A DNA stretch of 64,000 nucleotides. It comes from Bacteroidia bacterium (GTDB lineage Bacteria > Bacteroidota > Bacteroidia > Cytophagales > JAAEPT01). Under the pieces are notes generated by a model that saw only the letters and a program-made list of their open reading frames with translations, was not told the origin of the DNA and did not search any database. The position numbers and the translations under genes are program-made. Where the stretch lies: the NCBI GenBank assembly GCA_030431525.1, contig JAUIJC010000011.1, positions 1 through 64,000 on the forward strand. Reading direction: 5' to 3'. This document shows, piece after piece, positions 48,944-58,950 of the stretch; the first letter of the stretch is position 1, and each line of letters begins with the position of its first letter.

Positions 48944-49855
48944 TCATTTTTGTGCCATCACCTCCATTTGCTGCATCATCAACTCGATGCCTTGCTCAAA
49001 GGAATGTGGGTTGTAACCAAGGTCGTTTTTTGCCTTGTCGATGATGAAGCCCGTGCGTGACGGACGCTTGGCGCGTTGCTGGAACTTGCTTCCATCCGTT
49101 TTATTGATAAGTGACTTATCCAAATTGAAGAATTCAGCCGTTTTCATGGCCATCTGGTAAGGGGTCAAAACCTCGCCACCGGAGATGTTGTAAACACCTT
49201 TGGCGTGTTTGGTGACGATGAGGTAACAGCCTTGGGCCAAGTCTTCAGCCAAGGTAGGACTACGCCATTGGTCATCCACGATGTTAAGCTCCTTGCCCTC
49301 CTCCAGACTGTTTTTCACCCAAAGAATGATGTTGGAGCGACTCATGCCCTCGGTGATGCCATATACCAAAATAGTGCGAGCAATCGCCCATTCGATATCG
49401 CTTTGCTCAACAATTTCCTCGGCCTTGAGCTTACTCAATCCGTAGTAGCTTACTGGGTTTGGTGTGCCGTTTTCATCGTAAGGGCCTTCTGTGCCATCAA
49501 AGATGAAGTCCGTGGAAACGTGAAGAAGGAAGGTTTTAGTTTCCTTACAAGCATCCACCAAATGCTGGACAGCTTCCACGTTTAATTTATCACAAGCCTC
49601 TTGTTCATCCTCACATTGGTCCACATTGGTCATGGCCGCCGTGTTGATAACATAGTCAGGATTGTATTGTTTTATGGTGGACAACACCTCTTCCCGATTG
49701 GTAATGTCCATGGAGGCGTAGGTGTAGCCGTCCGTTTTTGAAAGGCGGTTTTCACCACGAGCGGTAGCGATTAGCTCGTGTTCTCCCTTGGAGGTGATGA
49801 GGTGAACAAGTTTCTGTCCTAAAAGTCCGTTGGATCCGGTGATAAGTATGCGCAT
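48944..49855 (-). CDS. RmlD-like SDR reductase (dTDP-4-dehydrorhamnose reductase family)
   Basis: The 303-residue protein starts MRILITGSNGLLGQKLVHLI, with the glycine-rich Rossmann motif. VINTAAMTNVDQCEDE, LLHVSTDFIFDGTEGPY and VSYYGLSKLKAEE (the YxxxK catalytic pair) follow, then LNIVDDQWRSPTLAEDLAQG. This matches RmlD and related extended SDRs that reduce nucleotide-linked keto sugars or similar compounds. No other dTDP-rhamnose genes are near, so the assigned substrate is uncertain and the symbol is withheld. Confidence 0.87.
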   Translation of the reverse strand: MRILITGSNGLLGQKLVHLITSKGEHELIATARGENRLSKTDGYTYASMDITNREEVLSTIKQYNPDYVINTAAMTNVDQCEDEQEACDKLNVEAVQHLVDACKETKTFLLHVSTDFIFDGTEGPYDENGTPNPVSYYGLSKLKAEEIVEQSDIEWAIARTILVYGITEGMSRSNIILWVKNSLEEGKELNIVDDQWRSPTLAEDLAQGCYLIVTKHAKGVYNISGGEVLTPYQMAMKTAEFFNLDKSLINKTDGSKFQQRAKRPSRTGFIIDKAKNDLGYNPHSFEQGIELMMQQMEVMAQK

Positions 49856-49898
49856 GGTGTGGGTATTTCCGTCGAGTGCTATTCGACTTTATAAAGTC

Positions 49899-50558
49899 TT
49901 ATTCTTGAGTGGTCAATGAAGCCTTCAGCTTTTCAAGCTTCTTGCGTTTCATTTTCTCAGCAGTGACAGTCATGTAGATGTTTTCCGAAGGGCGGTCATT
50001 GGCACCAGTTTCTGCCTCGGCAATTGCCTCTACGACTTTCATGCCGCTGATGACTTGCCCAAATACGGTGTAAGCACCATCCAAGAAAGGGGTGCCTTCC
50101 TTATTCTCTACGATGTAAAACTGTGAGCCGCTGGATTCCCTTTTGGGATTAATGAAGTCTGGCATACGGGCTCCAGCCAAGGCTCCGTAAACGTGCTTGT
50201 GCTGGATTTCGGCAGGAATAGTGTATTCTGGTCCTCCGCGGCCGTCATTGTTTGGGTCATCGTCCTTGGAGTTTGGATCGCCGCCCTGAATCATGAAGCC
50301 ATCAATGACGCGGTGGAAAGTAGTGCTGTCATAATAGCCTTCCATGGCCAACTTGATGAAGTTTTTTTTGTGCTCTGGCGTGTCATCGAAGAGCACCGCC
50401 TGAATATCTCCATAACCAGTGTGGAAGGTGATGAGGTAATCGTATTTCTCATTGATTTCCACATTTACCCCTTCCTTGCCGTTAGAGCTTGACGCTCCGC
50501 TGGATTTACAGGAAAAAAGAAGGCTAATCAGGCCTATTGCCAACAAAAAGTGTTTCAT
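49899..50558 (-). CDS. Cyclophilin-type peptidyl-prolyl isomerase, lipoprotein
   Basis: The 219-residue protein has a lipoprotein signal peptide (LLFSC, cysteine 17). The cyclophilin domain contains DTPEHKKNFIKLAMEGYYDS, TFHRVIDGFMIQGGDPNSKD, ESSGSQFYIVE and LDGAYTVFGQVISGMKVVE; the active-site FHR and QGGD pieces are present. It likely folds envelope proteins in the periplasm or at a membrane. Its C-terminal charged tail is unremarkable. It probably shares a transcript with nearby minus-strand genes. Confidence 0.92.
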   Translation of the reverse strand: MKHFLLAIGLISLLFSCKSSGASSSNGKEGVNVEINEKYDYLITFHTGYGDIQAVLFDDTPEHKKNFIKLAMEGYYDSTTFHRVIDGFMIQGGDPNSKDDDPNNDGRGGPEYTIPAEIQHKHVYGALAGARMPDFINPKRESSGSQFYIVENKEGTPFLDGAYTVFGQVISGMKVVEAIAEAETGANDRPSENIYMTVTAEKMKRKKLEKLKASLTTQE

Positions 50559-50577
50559 GAAATTCTATTAAAATGGG

Positions 50578-50613
50578 CTGGAGGTAAACCTTTATCATTT
50601 GGTTTACCTCCAG
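50578..50613 (-). terminator. Terminator after hemC
   Basis: CTGGAGGTAAACC (50578-50590) pairs perfectly with GGTTTACCTCCAG (50601-50613), with a moderate T tract (CCCATTTTA) on the minus strand. It lies 20 bases past the hemC stop. Confidence 0.7.
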
Positions 50614-50632
50614 TGGTGTTTACGACTGTACC

Positions 50633-51550
50633 TTAAAGTTGTTTTTTGATTTCCTCCAGCATTTTGTCCCCACCTTGACTAAGGAGGCTTTTGGCGAGTT
50701 CCTCTCCAAGGGAAGCCGCTTGGCTTGATGGGCCTTGGGCCACTTCCTTTAACAGGGTTTTACCATCCAAGCTGACAATTCCTCCCGAAATGGAAACTTG
50801 ATTTTCCTCCAAGGTAGCCATGGCAAACACAGGGACACTACATCCACCTTCAAGGGTTTTAAGGAATGCTCGTTCGGCCAATAGGCGCGTCTCTGTCTCC
50901 GAATGGTTACAGCATTCACGAATGATGTTCACTTTTTCCTCTCCCAATTGTGCAGGACATGCTTGAACAGCCACTGTTCCTTGTCCAACGGGTGGAGTGA
51001 ATTGGTCCAATGGAAACTTGTGGACGATGTATTCGTCCATTTCCATGCGGTGCACACCCGCATAGGCCAAAAGCAAGGCATCACAAACGCCGTCCTCCAT
51101 TTTCTTGAAGCGGGTTTGTAGGTTTCCCCTCATGTTGGTCACCCCCACATTTGGATAATAGTGCTTCAAAAGCGCCACTCGGCGTGTGGATGAGGTACCA
51201 ATGACGGGATTGGCACTCAGGTCAAGATTTTTGTTTTTGCTGACCAGTACGTCGCAGGCAATTTCACGTTCGGTAAAAGCAATCAGCGGAAGGCCCTCAG
51301 GGAGAGTGGAAGGCATGTCTTTGGCGCTGTGTACGGCAATGTCGATGGTGCCATCGTGTAAGGCCTGCTCCAGTTCTTCGGTGAACAGTCCCTTACTTCC
51401 AATTTTTGAAAGGGCACGGTCCAAGATTTTATCTCCCTTGGTTTCAAAGGTGACAAGCTCAGTTTGTAATCCCTGCGCTTCGAGTTTGTCTTGGATGTAG
51501 TAGGCCTGCCAAAGTGCAAGCTTGCTGCTGCGTGTTCCGATGCGAATCAT
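50633..51550 (-). CDS. hemC: Hydroxymethylbilane synthase (porphobilinogen deaminase)
   Basis: The 305-residue protein begins IRIGTRSSKLALWQAYYIQD, the HemC signature. It contains VHSAKDMPSTLPEGL, IGTSSTRRVALLKHYYP and NMRGNLQTRFKKM. Cys237 in LEGGCSVPVFA carries the dipyrromethane cofactor. It assembles four porphobilinogen units in heme synthesis. It lies 10 bases after the 51560 gene's stop on the same strand. Other heme genes are not adjacent. Confidence 0.96.
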   Translation of the reverse strand: MIRIGTRSSKLALWQAYYIQDKLEAQGLQTELVTFETKGDKILDRALSKIGSKGLFTEELEQALHDGTIDIAVHSAKDMPSTLPEGLPLIAFTEREIACDVLVSKNKNLDLSANPVIGTSSTRRVALLKHYYPNVGVTNMRGNLQTRFKKMEDGVCDALLLAYAGVHRMEMDEYIVHKFPLDQFTPPVGQGTVAVQACPAQLGEEKVNIIRECCNHSETETRLLAERAFLKTLEGGCSVPVFAMATLEENQVSISGGIVSLDGKTLLKEVAQGPSSQAASLGEELAKSLLSQGGDKMLEEIKKQL

Positions 51551-51559
51551 GATTGGATG

Positions 51560-53194
51560 TTAGCCCATCAGGTCCAAAGCGTCGTTGACGTGGGCACCTT
51601 CTGGGAAATGTTTCAGGTAGGTGGTAAGATGCTTGGAATCACTATCCTTTTTGTAGAGCAGTTCACAGACCTCCCATAAGTTGAAATCAGTGTGGTCTGG
51701 GGTGTTTGCTTCTTGAGTCGCTTTTAGATAGAAATCCTTGGCGACCGCATATTTGCCCAACTGAAAGTTGAGCGCTCCGATCTGATCCAAGCAAAGGCTC
51801 CGCTGGTCTGGGTAGCTGGCCATGATTTCTTCATAGACCTTGATGCTTTCATCGTATTCCTCTTGGACGAGTAGCCGAGTGGCCAAATTGAATTTGGCGG
51901 CAACAGGGTCAGTGGAACCGTGGCGTTCCATCACTTTTTGGAAGATGACCTCAGCGGGCCCAAATCCTTTGGAGGCTGGCACAAAGGTATTGCCTTCTTG
52001 GTTCTGAAGGTAGTCCAACACCTTTTTGGCAACATTTAATTTTTCAGGGTCATCCAGTATCGACGCTCGTTCAAAGTTGCTTTGTGGAGCGATGTTATAA
52101 TGGTATAGGATTTCCTCAAAAGCTTCTGTTGCCAGCGGGCTGTTTCCATGCTCATCCAGCCATTCATATTCCTTTTCAGTGATGCTGATAAGCAAACGTG
52201 AATGGACTGGGGTGTTGGTGTTGATATAGTTGAATTGGGTGGGGGTGATTCGCGGATTGCAAATCATGTAGTTGCGGTAATTACCCTCATGGTTGATTTT
52301 CACGCGGGCAAGTCCCATCAGGTTATTGCCCTCCAGTTGGAATCCCGTTAGGCGGAGTAGGTCACCAATGACTTTGTCATCCTTGTCTGGGCAATGGATG
52401 AGCAAATCAAAGAGTTTGTCCGCCCATACCTCTTGGCCAGCCTGTTTGGCTTCCATTAATGTTTTGGCGAACAGGCCTGTGGAATAAGTGTGAAAGGGAA
52501 GATTTTCCTTTGGGTCGAAGTGGCAGAAATAGGCGGTAACCTCTTTCTTTTCTTCTTCATTCTTGGCAATTGGATAGCTGTACTCCAATACCGAAAGGCT
52601 TTGGCGGTTGCCCAAGTGGCTTAGGTGTGCAAGCTGCTGCGGCAACTCATCCGTGCTTTGTTCCCCATTATTGATGATGCGCACGATTTCGCCTTGGCGC
52701 ACCACAAAGAGGTTTGGGGAAATGGGAGCATTCCCATAATTGTTGTCCTCGTAGGTGATTTCAACGACCTTTTTGAAATTCTCAAGCTTTTCTTGGTTGT
52801 CAGCACGTGTGGCGTAAATGACCGTTCGGCGTGGGATGGCCACCAAGATTTCCTCTGCGTCAAGCTGTTCTTGAGCTTCTTCGAGGAATGGGCGGTCAAG
52901 CAACTTCTCCGAAGAATAGGCGTTGCCCGATGCAGTAAGCATCGAAAGGCTGTCGTTGATATTGAATGTTTTCCATTGAAGGCGTACCCTGCTTAGGTTG
53001 CGCATGGCTTCGCTTCGTATTTGCCAATCATTGCCTTCATCAGTGTTCAAAAGTCGATAACCATCAGGAAGGTCTTCGGCAAAGCAAATAACGGGTTCGT
53101 CTTTGCTGGCGGTTTCCAACAGGGGTTTGTGGAATACGATTTCGCGGTGTTCGAGGGGGAGAACTTTGAGTAGTGGGTAGATTTTTTGACTCAT
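51560..53194 (-). CDS. Large cytoplasmic protein with DUF1444-like middle and C-terminal TPR-like repeats
   Basis: The product is 544 residues from the ATG at 53194 (an upstream extension to 53260 is rejected since it includes no motif). The middle contains EILVAIPRRTVIYATRADNQ and NLFVVRQGEIVRIIN, reminiscent of DUF1444 (YtpQ) proteins. The C-terminal 120 residues (FNLATRLLVQEEYDESIKVY, QIGALNFQLGKYAVAKDFYL) look like TPR repeats. No signal peptide. It immediately precedes hemC (10-base gap) and may be co-expressed. Function unknown. Confidence 0.65.
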   Translation of the reverse strand: MSQKIYPLLKVLPLEHREIVFHKPLLETASKDEPVICFAEDLPDGYRLLNTDEGNDWQIRSEAMRNLSRVRLQWKTFNINDSLSMLTASGNAYSSEKLLDRPFLEEAQEQLDAEEILVAIPRRTVIYATRADNQEKLENFKKVVEITYEDNNYGNAPISPNLFVVRQGEIVRIINNGEQSTDELPQQLAHLSHLGNRQSLSVLEYSYPIAKNEEEKKEVTAYFCHFDPKENLPFHTYSTGLFAKTLMEAKQAGQEVWADKLFDLLIHCPDKDDKVIGDLLRLTGFQLEGNNLMGLARVKINHEGNYRNYMICNPRITPTQFNYINTNTPVHSRLLISITEKEYEWLDEHGNSPLATEAFEEILYHYNIAPQSNFERASILDDPEKLNVAKKVLDYLQNQEGNTFVPASKGFGPAEVIFQKVMERHGSTDPVAAKFNLATRLLVQEEYDESIKVYEEIMASYPDQRSLCLDQIGALNFQLGKYAVAKDFYLKATQEANTPDHTDFNLWEVCELLYKKDSDSKHLTTYLKHFPEGAHVNDALDLMG

Positions 53195-53323
53195 AAAAGA
53201 AAGTGTAAAAAGTGGGGAGGAGGGAAGAAATGAGACATTAGAGTTGAGAAAATAAGCCAAGCTTCTCGAGGAGTTTGGCTTTGAACACTAATCAATTTGT
53301 CTTGATGCTTACCTCTCCGGTAA

Positions 53324-54451
53324 TCATTTTCCAGCTCTTAATATAGTAGAAATTTGGAGGGAAAGTTCCATAGCCGTGATTTTGGGGCTGGCATTGCGTT
53401 CCACATGGTAAATGGCCTCGCCCAATTGTTTGTAAATCGGTTCGATTTGATTCGGTCCAAGGACTTTTGCGAATCCGTCGATAAACTTTCTGTCATCCTC
53501 TGATAAGCGTAGAAGGTGCGCAGCTCCACTATGGTAGGTAAGCACCTCTCGGAGCACCTTCATTCCATAACTCAATAACCCTTTTTGGCGTTCGCGGGAC
53601 ATTTTTTGGAAGGCTTCCGAAAAGGTGATTAGCTCTTTGAAGTTCCTGCTGAAACACAAACGCATCCAATTCCTGAATTCTGTATGGCTAATGTTTGATG
53701 CACCCTCTGTCAGGTGCAGGGCCTCCGACATATTGCCCTCCGAAAGGTAGGCGGCGCGTTCAGCCTGTTCTTCATCAATGCTGTATTGGCGAACCAAGGT
53801 CTGCTTGATTTCCTCTTCGGAAAAGGGCGGCACCTGAATAATCTGGCAACGGGAAAGGATGGTGGTCAGGTTCTTTTCTCGGTCATTCGACACCATTAAG
53901 AAAATGGTGCGCTCTGGCGGCTCTTCCAAGGCTTTAAGCAGGGCGTTGGCGGCCTCTTGGTTCATCAGCTCCGGCAACCACATCAGCACAATTTTGAATT
54001 GGCCCTCAAAGGCCTTCAAGGAAATGTTCTGAATGACCTGACGACTTTTTTCAACGGAAATGATGCACTGTTTTTTCTCCGCTCCGCTTTGGTTGCTCCA
54101 GTCAGCCAATGTGGCGTATGGATTTTCCTTGAGCATTCTGCGCCATTGCTCGGCGATATAGGCCAGTTGGTTTTCCCGTTCCGATTTAGGGATAGAATAC
54201 GTCGGATAGACGAAATGAAAATCGGGGTGAACAAACTTGTTCATTTTCACACATGAACTGCATCGCCCGCAGGACTCTTTCTCTTGGCGGTTTTCGCAGT
54301 TCAAATAGGTGGCATAAGCCAATGCCAAGGCTAAATTTCCCGTCCCCTCACGGCCCAAGAACATTTGGGCGTGCGCCACATGCTCTTTCTTTACTGAATC
54401 AATCAGCCGTTCCTTGGTTTCTGCTAAGCCTTCTATTTGTGTGAAGAACAT
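53324..54451 (-). CDS. holB: DNA polymerase III delta' subunit
   Basis: The protein (375 residues from the ATG at 54451) is a clamp-loader subunit. It begins FTQIEGLAETKERLIDSVKK and has a degenerate P-loop (LGREGTGNLALALAYA, the lysine replaced) as expected for delta', and zinc cysteines in NCENRQEKESCGRCSSCVKM. It also has a sensor-like segment FKIVLMWLPELMNQEAANAL followed by LKALEEPPERTIFLMVS and ILSRCQIIQVPPFSEEE. An upstream start at 54559 encodes no conserved sequence and is rejected. Confidence 0.93.
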   Translation of the reverse strand: MFFTQIEGLAETKERLIDSVKKEHVAHAQMFLGREGTGNLALALAYATYLNCENRQEKESCGRCSSCVKMNKFVHPDFHFVYPTYSIPKSERENQLAYIAEQWRRMLKENPYATLADWSNQSGAEKKQCIISVEKSRQVIQNISLKAFEGQFKIVLMWLPELMNQEAANALLKALEEPPERTIFLMVSNDREKNLTTILSRCQIIQVPPFSEEEIKQTLVRQYSIDEEQAERAAYLSEGNMSEALHLTEGASNISHTEFRNWMRLCFSRNFKELITFSEAFQKMSRERQKGLLSYGMKVLREVLTYHSGAAHLLRLSEDDRKFIDGFAKVLGPNQIEPIYKQLGEAIYHVERNASPKITAMELSLQISTILRAGK

Positions 54452-54557
54452 TGGTAATGAGTTGCCTATGAGTATGTATACGGGGCTTCGTCCAATTATT
54501 AAAAAAAGCTGTGTCTGGATGATGGAGCCTATCGAAAGGTACGAAAATGAAAGAGGC

Positions 54558-54588
54558 AAAAAAAAGGCTGCTCCCAGAAGGAACAGCC
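54558..54588 (-). terminator. Terminator of the OB-fold protein gene
   Basis: GGCTG (54566-54570) and CAGCC (54584-54588) with inner TCC/GGA pairs form a stem, and an A8 run on the plus strand gives the minus-strand T tract. It ends the 54620-55366 gene. Confidence 0.85.
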
Positions 54589-54619
54589 CAATTTTGATCG
54601 TTGATGATAAATTGTAGAG

Positions 54620-55366
54620 TTACTCCTTTATGAAAATAACTTCACAATTTTGGATCAGTACGTTTCCTGCGAATAATGCGTCGTCATTAATCGTACCTGT
54701 GATGATGGCACGCTGTCCACTTGATATATCGCTTACTCCATAGGAGGTGGCAAAGAAACATTGAACACTGTTCATTCCCTTGCTCTTGAAGGTTGCGTAG
54801 GGTTCGCCGTAGATATTTTTGCTGATATCATCAATTCGTCCTACTACCGCTACGGTTGAGTACTTTAGTTCTTCTTGGGCTTTCACGCCATTCTTGCTGA
54901 ATTTCCCGAGGAGTTCGTTTGAAGTGAAGTACCGTTCCTTATACTCTTTACCTACTGCCTCGTAGACCATTTTTACGGTTTCCTCGGTTTGAGGAATTTC
55001 GGAAAGAACCTCAATAACATCATCATAGTTTTCTTCTTCGAATAGACTCTTCGCTGCTTTTGGGCCGATTTCAGCTTTCAAAACCTGAGCTGAATCGTAG
55101 AATTCAGAGTCTTTGTCGATGTCAATGAGTTTTGAAAAAGCTTTATGGTATTCTTCTTTTTCAACATACTCTTGAGCCATGTTAAATGTGGAATCATCTG
55201 GTTGAAAGTTAATTACCAAGATCATTCCGCCAATCATTCCAAATAAACTTCGGAGTAGGACTTTTGTTCTGTTAGGATTCTTTTTGTTGAAAATGGATGG
55301 TTTAATTAGTCCTAAAAAGAAACAAATAAAACCGGCGAACATGATGAAGCCACCAATAGCGTACAT
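54620..55366 (-). CDS. Membrane protein with C-terminal OB-fold (tRNA_anti-like) domain
   Basis: The product is 248 residues from the ATG at 55366 (a TTG 11 codons earlier is also possible). It has two hydrophobic segments (YAIGGFIMFAGFICFFLGL and LLRSLFGMIGGMILVI). A helical middle with TPR-like pairs (FNMAQEYVEKEEYHKAFSKL) follows, then an OB-fold-like end: YSTVAVVGRIDDISKNIYGE, FATSYGVSDISSGQRAIITG and NVLIQNCEVI. This resembles the tRNA_anti-like family found in many bacteria. Function unknown; tRNA binding is not implied by the name. Confidence 0.72.
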   Translation of the reverse strand: MYAIGGFIMFAGFICFFLGLIKPSIFNKKNPNRTKVLLRSLFGMIGGMILVINFQPDDSTFNMAQEYVEKEEYHKAFSKLIDIDKDSEFYDSAQVLKAEIGPKAAKSLFEEENYDDVIEVLSEIPQTEETVKMVYEAVGKEYKERYFTSNELLGKFSKNGVKAQEELKYSTVAVVGRIDDISKNIYGEPYATFKSKGMNSVQCFFATSYGVSDISSGQRAIITGTINDDALFAGNVLIQNCEVIFIKE

Positions 55367-55443
55367 AGAGCTAAAAATTTTAGTTAAAAGATGCTTCAAA
55401 TCTAAGCTATGATTGGGTTAACTCAAATTGTTGAATCGCATTT

Positions 55444-58400
55444 TTAATAAAAACTAATCCTGTAATGTGGCTTTTTATCTTGGGCGACAGTGGTTTTTAA
55501 ATTTTCGGTAACTACTTTAAATCGGTCGGCAGGAATGTTATGTTCCTTGGTGAAGTAGTTGGCTAAGAAGTGGTTACGTTCGTTCATGACTTCCATTAAT
55601 TTCTCGTTTGCTCTGGCTTTCCCAACAATAGCCAAAGCCTTTTCCTCGGTGGTCAAATTTTTATCCCTTTCCTTGAAGTTATCATCGTGTTTGAAGTTTT
55701 TCTTAAAGGCTTTATCCACATAGTCTTTCACATCACCCGGCACTTTTTCTTTTGTGCCAAGGTGGTCGATTTCCTTGTCCTTCAATTCACGTTTTGAGTC
55801 TTGTTCGGCCATGACCAGCAAGGCTGCCTTTCCCAGTTCTTCCTCGTAGTTGGTGTATTGCTTGAAGATGATATTGAGGCCTTTTTTCTTTTGGAACACC
55901 TTGGAAATGAGTTTCAGTTGCTTGATTTGCTCTGGCGAATTGAGTGAATGTTGCAAATAGTTAAAATCAATGGCCTGTAAGTCTCTTGGATCTCCATTTA
56001 CGGCTCCTGCCACAATGTTATAGGGTGAGGTGGCGGCTTTGATGGTGATGTTTTTTAGGGAATTGATAATCACTTTACCGAGATGGAAGTTCGGGTCATT
56101 AAGGTCACCACTGATCGGTACATCAAGTTTTACGTCACCTTTTGGGTCGCGCAACACCGCTAAGGCGAGTTTTATGGGCAGGTCATTTTGGTCAGTTTCC
56201 CGAGTGATTTTGTCGCCCACGTAAATCTTGTGCATGATAATCTCGTTCTTGCTTTTCAGCTTCAAATCATGGATGCTCAATTCTTCCTTGAACTCAAGGA
56301 TGCCATTCTCGATGGGGTATTTGGTGTATTGGACGGCATAGGGGTTTGCTGGTCGCATATCCATGTGGTCAATGGAGGCCGTAAAATCCATTTCTCGCAT
56401 GTCGTCCTTGTCGTAGTCGAGGTTTGCCTTGAAATTACCTGTTTTGTTCAGCAAGGCAGCCATGATGATATTGCGCTTTGCAGAGCCTTCGCTGTAGTCT
56501 TTGAGTTGGATATTTAGGCTGTCGATGCGGTACTTGAATTCATCTGCCATGGTGTGATCCATGAAGTCAACGGCCCCTTTTGAAATGTTCAGCGTGTCAA
56601 AGGCTAAGAACATGGGTTTTTCCTCGCCCTGTTTTTTAGCTTTATTGGTCTTCGTTTTCTCGTCTTCCTTTGGTTTTTCACTACGAGAAAGGCTGCTTAG
56701 GTTATTTCCCTCCTTATAAATTTCCATGCGGAGATAAGGCGCAACCATGCGGTAGGTTTTCAGCTCAAAGTGTTGTTCACCCAAGTCCACGTTTTTCATG
56801 TCCATGACAAATTCATCCACGGCCACTACAGGAGAGGCGGTGGTGTCTGTCATATTAAAAGCCGTTAAGGTGACTAAGCCTTGGACTTTGAGCTGATCGG
56901 CTTTCTCCAAGTTGCCTTGAACGGCAATGTCATTGGACAGTGTTCCCTCAAAATCATTGACCCGCATGGCCTCCTTGATGTAGGGTTCAAACTCCTTCAA
57001 TACAAGGTCCTTTGTTTTCAACTTTAGGTCGATGTCTTTTTTCTGGACACTGAATTTGACATCTGTATCGATGAACCCTCCTGATGCCAGACTAAAATCA
57101 GTGTGGGCGTCCAAGTCGAGCTTTTCGGTGATTTTTTTCGTCAGCAGATTGAAGTTTTGAACTTCAGCCTTGAAATTTTCCCGAAGGGATTGATCCTCAA
57201 ACTCAATGTTCCCATTGTTTACCGCCAGTTTTCCAATGGTGTAAGTAGGCTGCTTCTGTTCTTTTTTTGAGGAGGAAGTTGCCTTGCCCTCGCCTTCTTT
57301 TTTATCGTTTTTAGGTTGTTCCTTAATCAGTCGCTCAAAAGAATTTCCGTTTTTATACAAGGTCATTGCTACCTCGGGTTTGTCGAGGCGGATCTCTTCC
57401 AAGACAAAATTATTTTGCTCAAGGTTAGCACTTTGGATGTTTAGGAAAAGCTCATCAAAAGCCACCACCTTTTGTTTTTTCTCATCGGTAACGGCAAAGT
57501 TTTTCAGGCTATTGGTTCCCTTGAATTGTGGTTGGGCCGCCTGTTTCAAGTTTCCTTCTACATCAAATTCATTGGTGAGTTTTCCCTTCAGTGAGCCGAT
57601 GTTGAGTCCTTTGGCAGCATAAGGGTAGAAGGGCTCGATTTCCAAGTCCTTCATGGCCAGATGCAGGGTATAATCGAAGGTCTCTTGGTTGAGGTCAAAA
57701 ATGGTGGAAAGGCTTCCGCCAGATTCCAATGCAAAGTCAGTTTCCGAATGGAGCTTGGGGTCATCCGAGCGAATAGGTCCCGCAGTGATGTTGAGGTCCG
57801 TGATTTTGTCTTGGACGTTGGGTTCCAAGCTTTGGTCATGAAAGGCGATACTGCCGTTGTCAATTGTGACTTTTTTAATGCTGTATTGAAAGGGGGATTG
57901 TTTTTTTCCTTGGGCGGATGAGGTATCCTTGGTGCTGGGAGCAGTCTCTTCTTTTTTGTTAGCGGCTAAGAGTTTGTCCACCGTATTCCCGTCTTTATAG
58001 AGCTCGAAAGCGAGATCAGGCTGTGTGATTTTTACTTCGGAAACGGCAAGGCGCATCTCTTTCAGGTCCAAGCTGTCCAAGCCGATTTGCATACTTTTTA
58101 TTTTGGCTAAATGCTGCTTTTCGGTGTCTGTGACGGCGAAATCATTGAGGTTGATATTACCCTGAACCAGCAAGTGACTGATGTGGTCTAAGTTTCCCGT
58201 GATTTTTAGCTTTTGGGAAATTCTGCCGTCAACGGTTCCAAAGTTTAGCGATTCCCTCAAGTAGGGTTCAATGATTTTTAGGGAGAACTTGTCCAAGCCC
58301 AAGTCTAAAGTGAAATAGTTTTTCTCCTTATTCAGGTCGATGTGGGAGGTGAGTTTTCCTCCTCGATTAAAGTCAAACCCGAATTTGGTGTCAAAGTGCT

Positions 58401-58950
58401 CCTCATCCCAAACTACCGTGGGGATGTTCAGGTTGATGCTGTTGAGGTCAATATTGTGGGATAAATGCTGGTCGGTGTAGTGGATGTAACTGTCTTTGAT
58501 GCTTACATCTTTTAGAATGTATTTGAGTGGCTTATCTTTCTTTTTCTCCTTTTTTTCTTGTTTGGGCAATTGGGCAACGTGCTCAATGATGTCCGAGAAA
58601 TTGAACCATTTTTTGTTTTGCTCTACGCGGACATTGAGGGAGTCAATGAAGAACTCTTCCATTTCATAATTACCCGTTATGATTTTAATGACATTCGCAT
58701 TAGCATAAAGCTCCTTGAAGGCCACAAAATGTCCTGTAGAGTCTTCTTCATAAAGGATAAAACCCTTGGCGCGAACACTTCCCCGAAAGTAGTTGAAGTG
58801 TAATTCGTCCAAGGTAATCTGCCTTCCAAGAAGCTCTGGTCCTTTCTTTTCAAGTTTGCTCTTGACGATACTCGAAAGAAAGAATAGAAGTAAGGCCACA
58901 CAAAGACCCGCCCCAATGGCGATTTTGTGTCCTAATCGGAGTTTGCTCAT
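55444..58950 (-). CDS. AsmA-like DUF748 giant envelope protein
   Basis: The protein (1168 residues from the ATG at 58950; GTG at 58971 also in frame) has one N-terminal membrane anchor (IAIGAGLCVALLLFFLSSIV) and repeated beta-rich units. Each unit runs through phrases such as IDNGSIAFHDQSLEPN, VNNGNIEFEDQSLREN and ISKGAVDFMDHTMADEF about every 250 residues. These match DUF748 in the AsmA-like superfamily, thought to form lipid-carrying grooves between inner and outer membrane. The last 150 residues (KGLNIIFKQYTNYEEELGKA, FKVVTENLKTTVAQDKKPH) are typical of the family's end. It probably aids envelope lipid transport, by family knowledge. Confidence 0.88.
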   Translation of the reverse strand: MSKLRLGHKIAIGAGLCVALLLFFLSSIVKSKLEKKGPELLGRQITLDELHFNYFRGSVRAKGFILYEEDSTGHFVAFKELYANANVIKIITGNYEMEEFFIDSLNVRVEQNKKWFNFSDIIEHVAQLPKQEKKEKKKDKPLKYILKDVSIKDSYIHYTDQHLSHNIDLNSINLNIPTVVWDEEHFDTKFGFDFNRGGKLTSHIDLNKEKNYFTLDLGLDKFSLKIIEPYLRESLNFGTVDGRISQKLKITGNLDHISHLLVQGNINLNDFAVTDTEKQHLAKIKSMQIGLDSLDLKEMRLAVSEVKITQPDLAFELYKDGNTVDKLLAANKKEETAPSTKDTSSAQGKKQSPFQYSIKKVTIDNGSIAFHDQSLEPNVQDKITDLNITAGPIRSDDPKLHSETDFALESGGSLSTIFDLNQETFDYTLHLAMKDLEIEPFYPYAAKGLNIGSLKGKLTNEFDVEGNLKQAAQPQFKGTNSLKNFAVTDEKKQKVVAFDELFLNIQSANLEQNNFVLEEIRLDKPEVAMTLYKNGNSFERLIKEQPKNDKKEGEGKATSSSKKEQKQPTYTIGKLAVNNGNIEFEDQSLRENFKAEVQNFNLLTKKITEKLDLDAHTDFSLASGGFIDTDVKFSVQKKDIDLKLKTKDLVLKEFEPYIKEAMRVNDFEGTLSNDIAVQGNLEKADQLKVQGLVTLTAFNMTDTTASPVVAVDEFVMDMKNVDLGEQHFELKTYRMVAPYLRMEIYKEGNNLSSLSRSEKPKEDEKTKTNKAKKQGEEKPMFLAFDTLNISKGAVDFMDHTMADEFKYRIDSLNIQLKDYSEGSAKRNIIMAALLNKTGNFKANLDYDKDDMREMDFTASIDHMDMRPANPYAVQYTKYPIENGILEFKEELSIHDLKLKSKNEIIMHKIYVGDKITRETDQNDLPIKLALAVLRDPKGDVKLDVPISGDLNDPNFHLGKVIINSLKNITIKAATSPYNIVAGAVNGDPRDLQAIDFNYLQHSLNSPEQIKQLKLISKVFQKKKGLNIIFKQYTNYEEELGKAALLVMAEQDSKRELKDKEIDHLGTKEKVPGDVKDYVDKAFKKNFKHDDNFKERDKNLTTEEKALAIVGKARANEKLMEVMNERNHFLANYFTKEHNIPADRFKVVTENLKTTVAQDKKPHYRISFY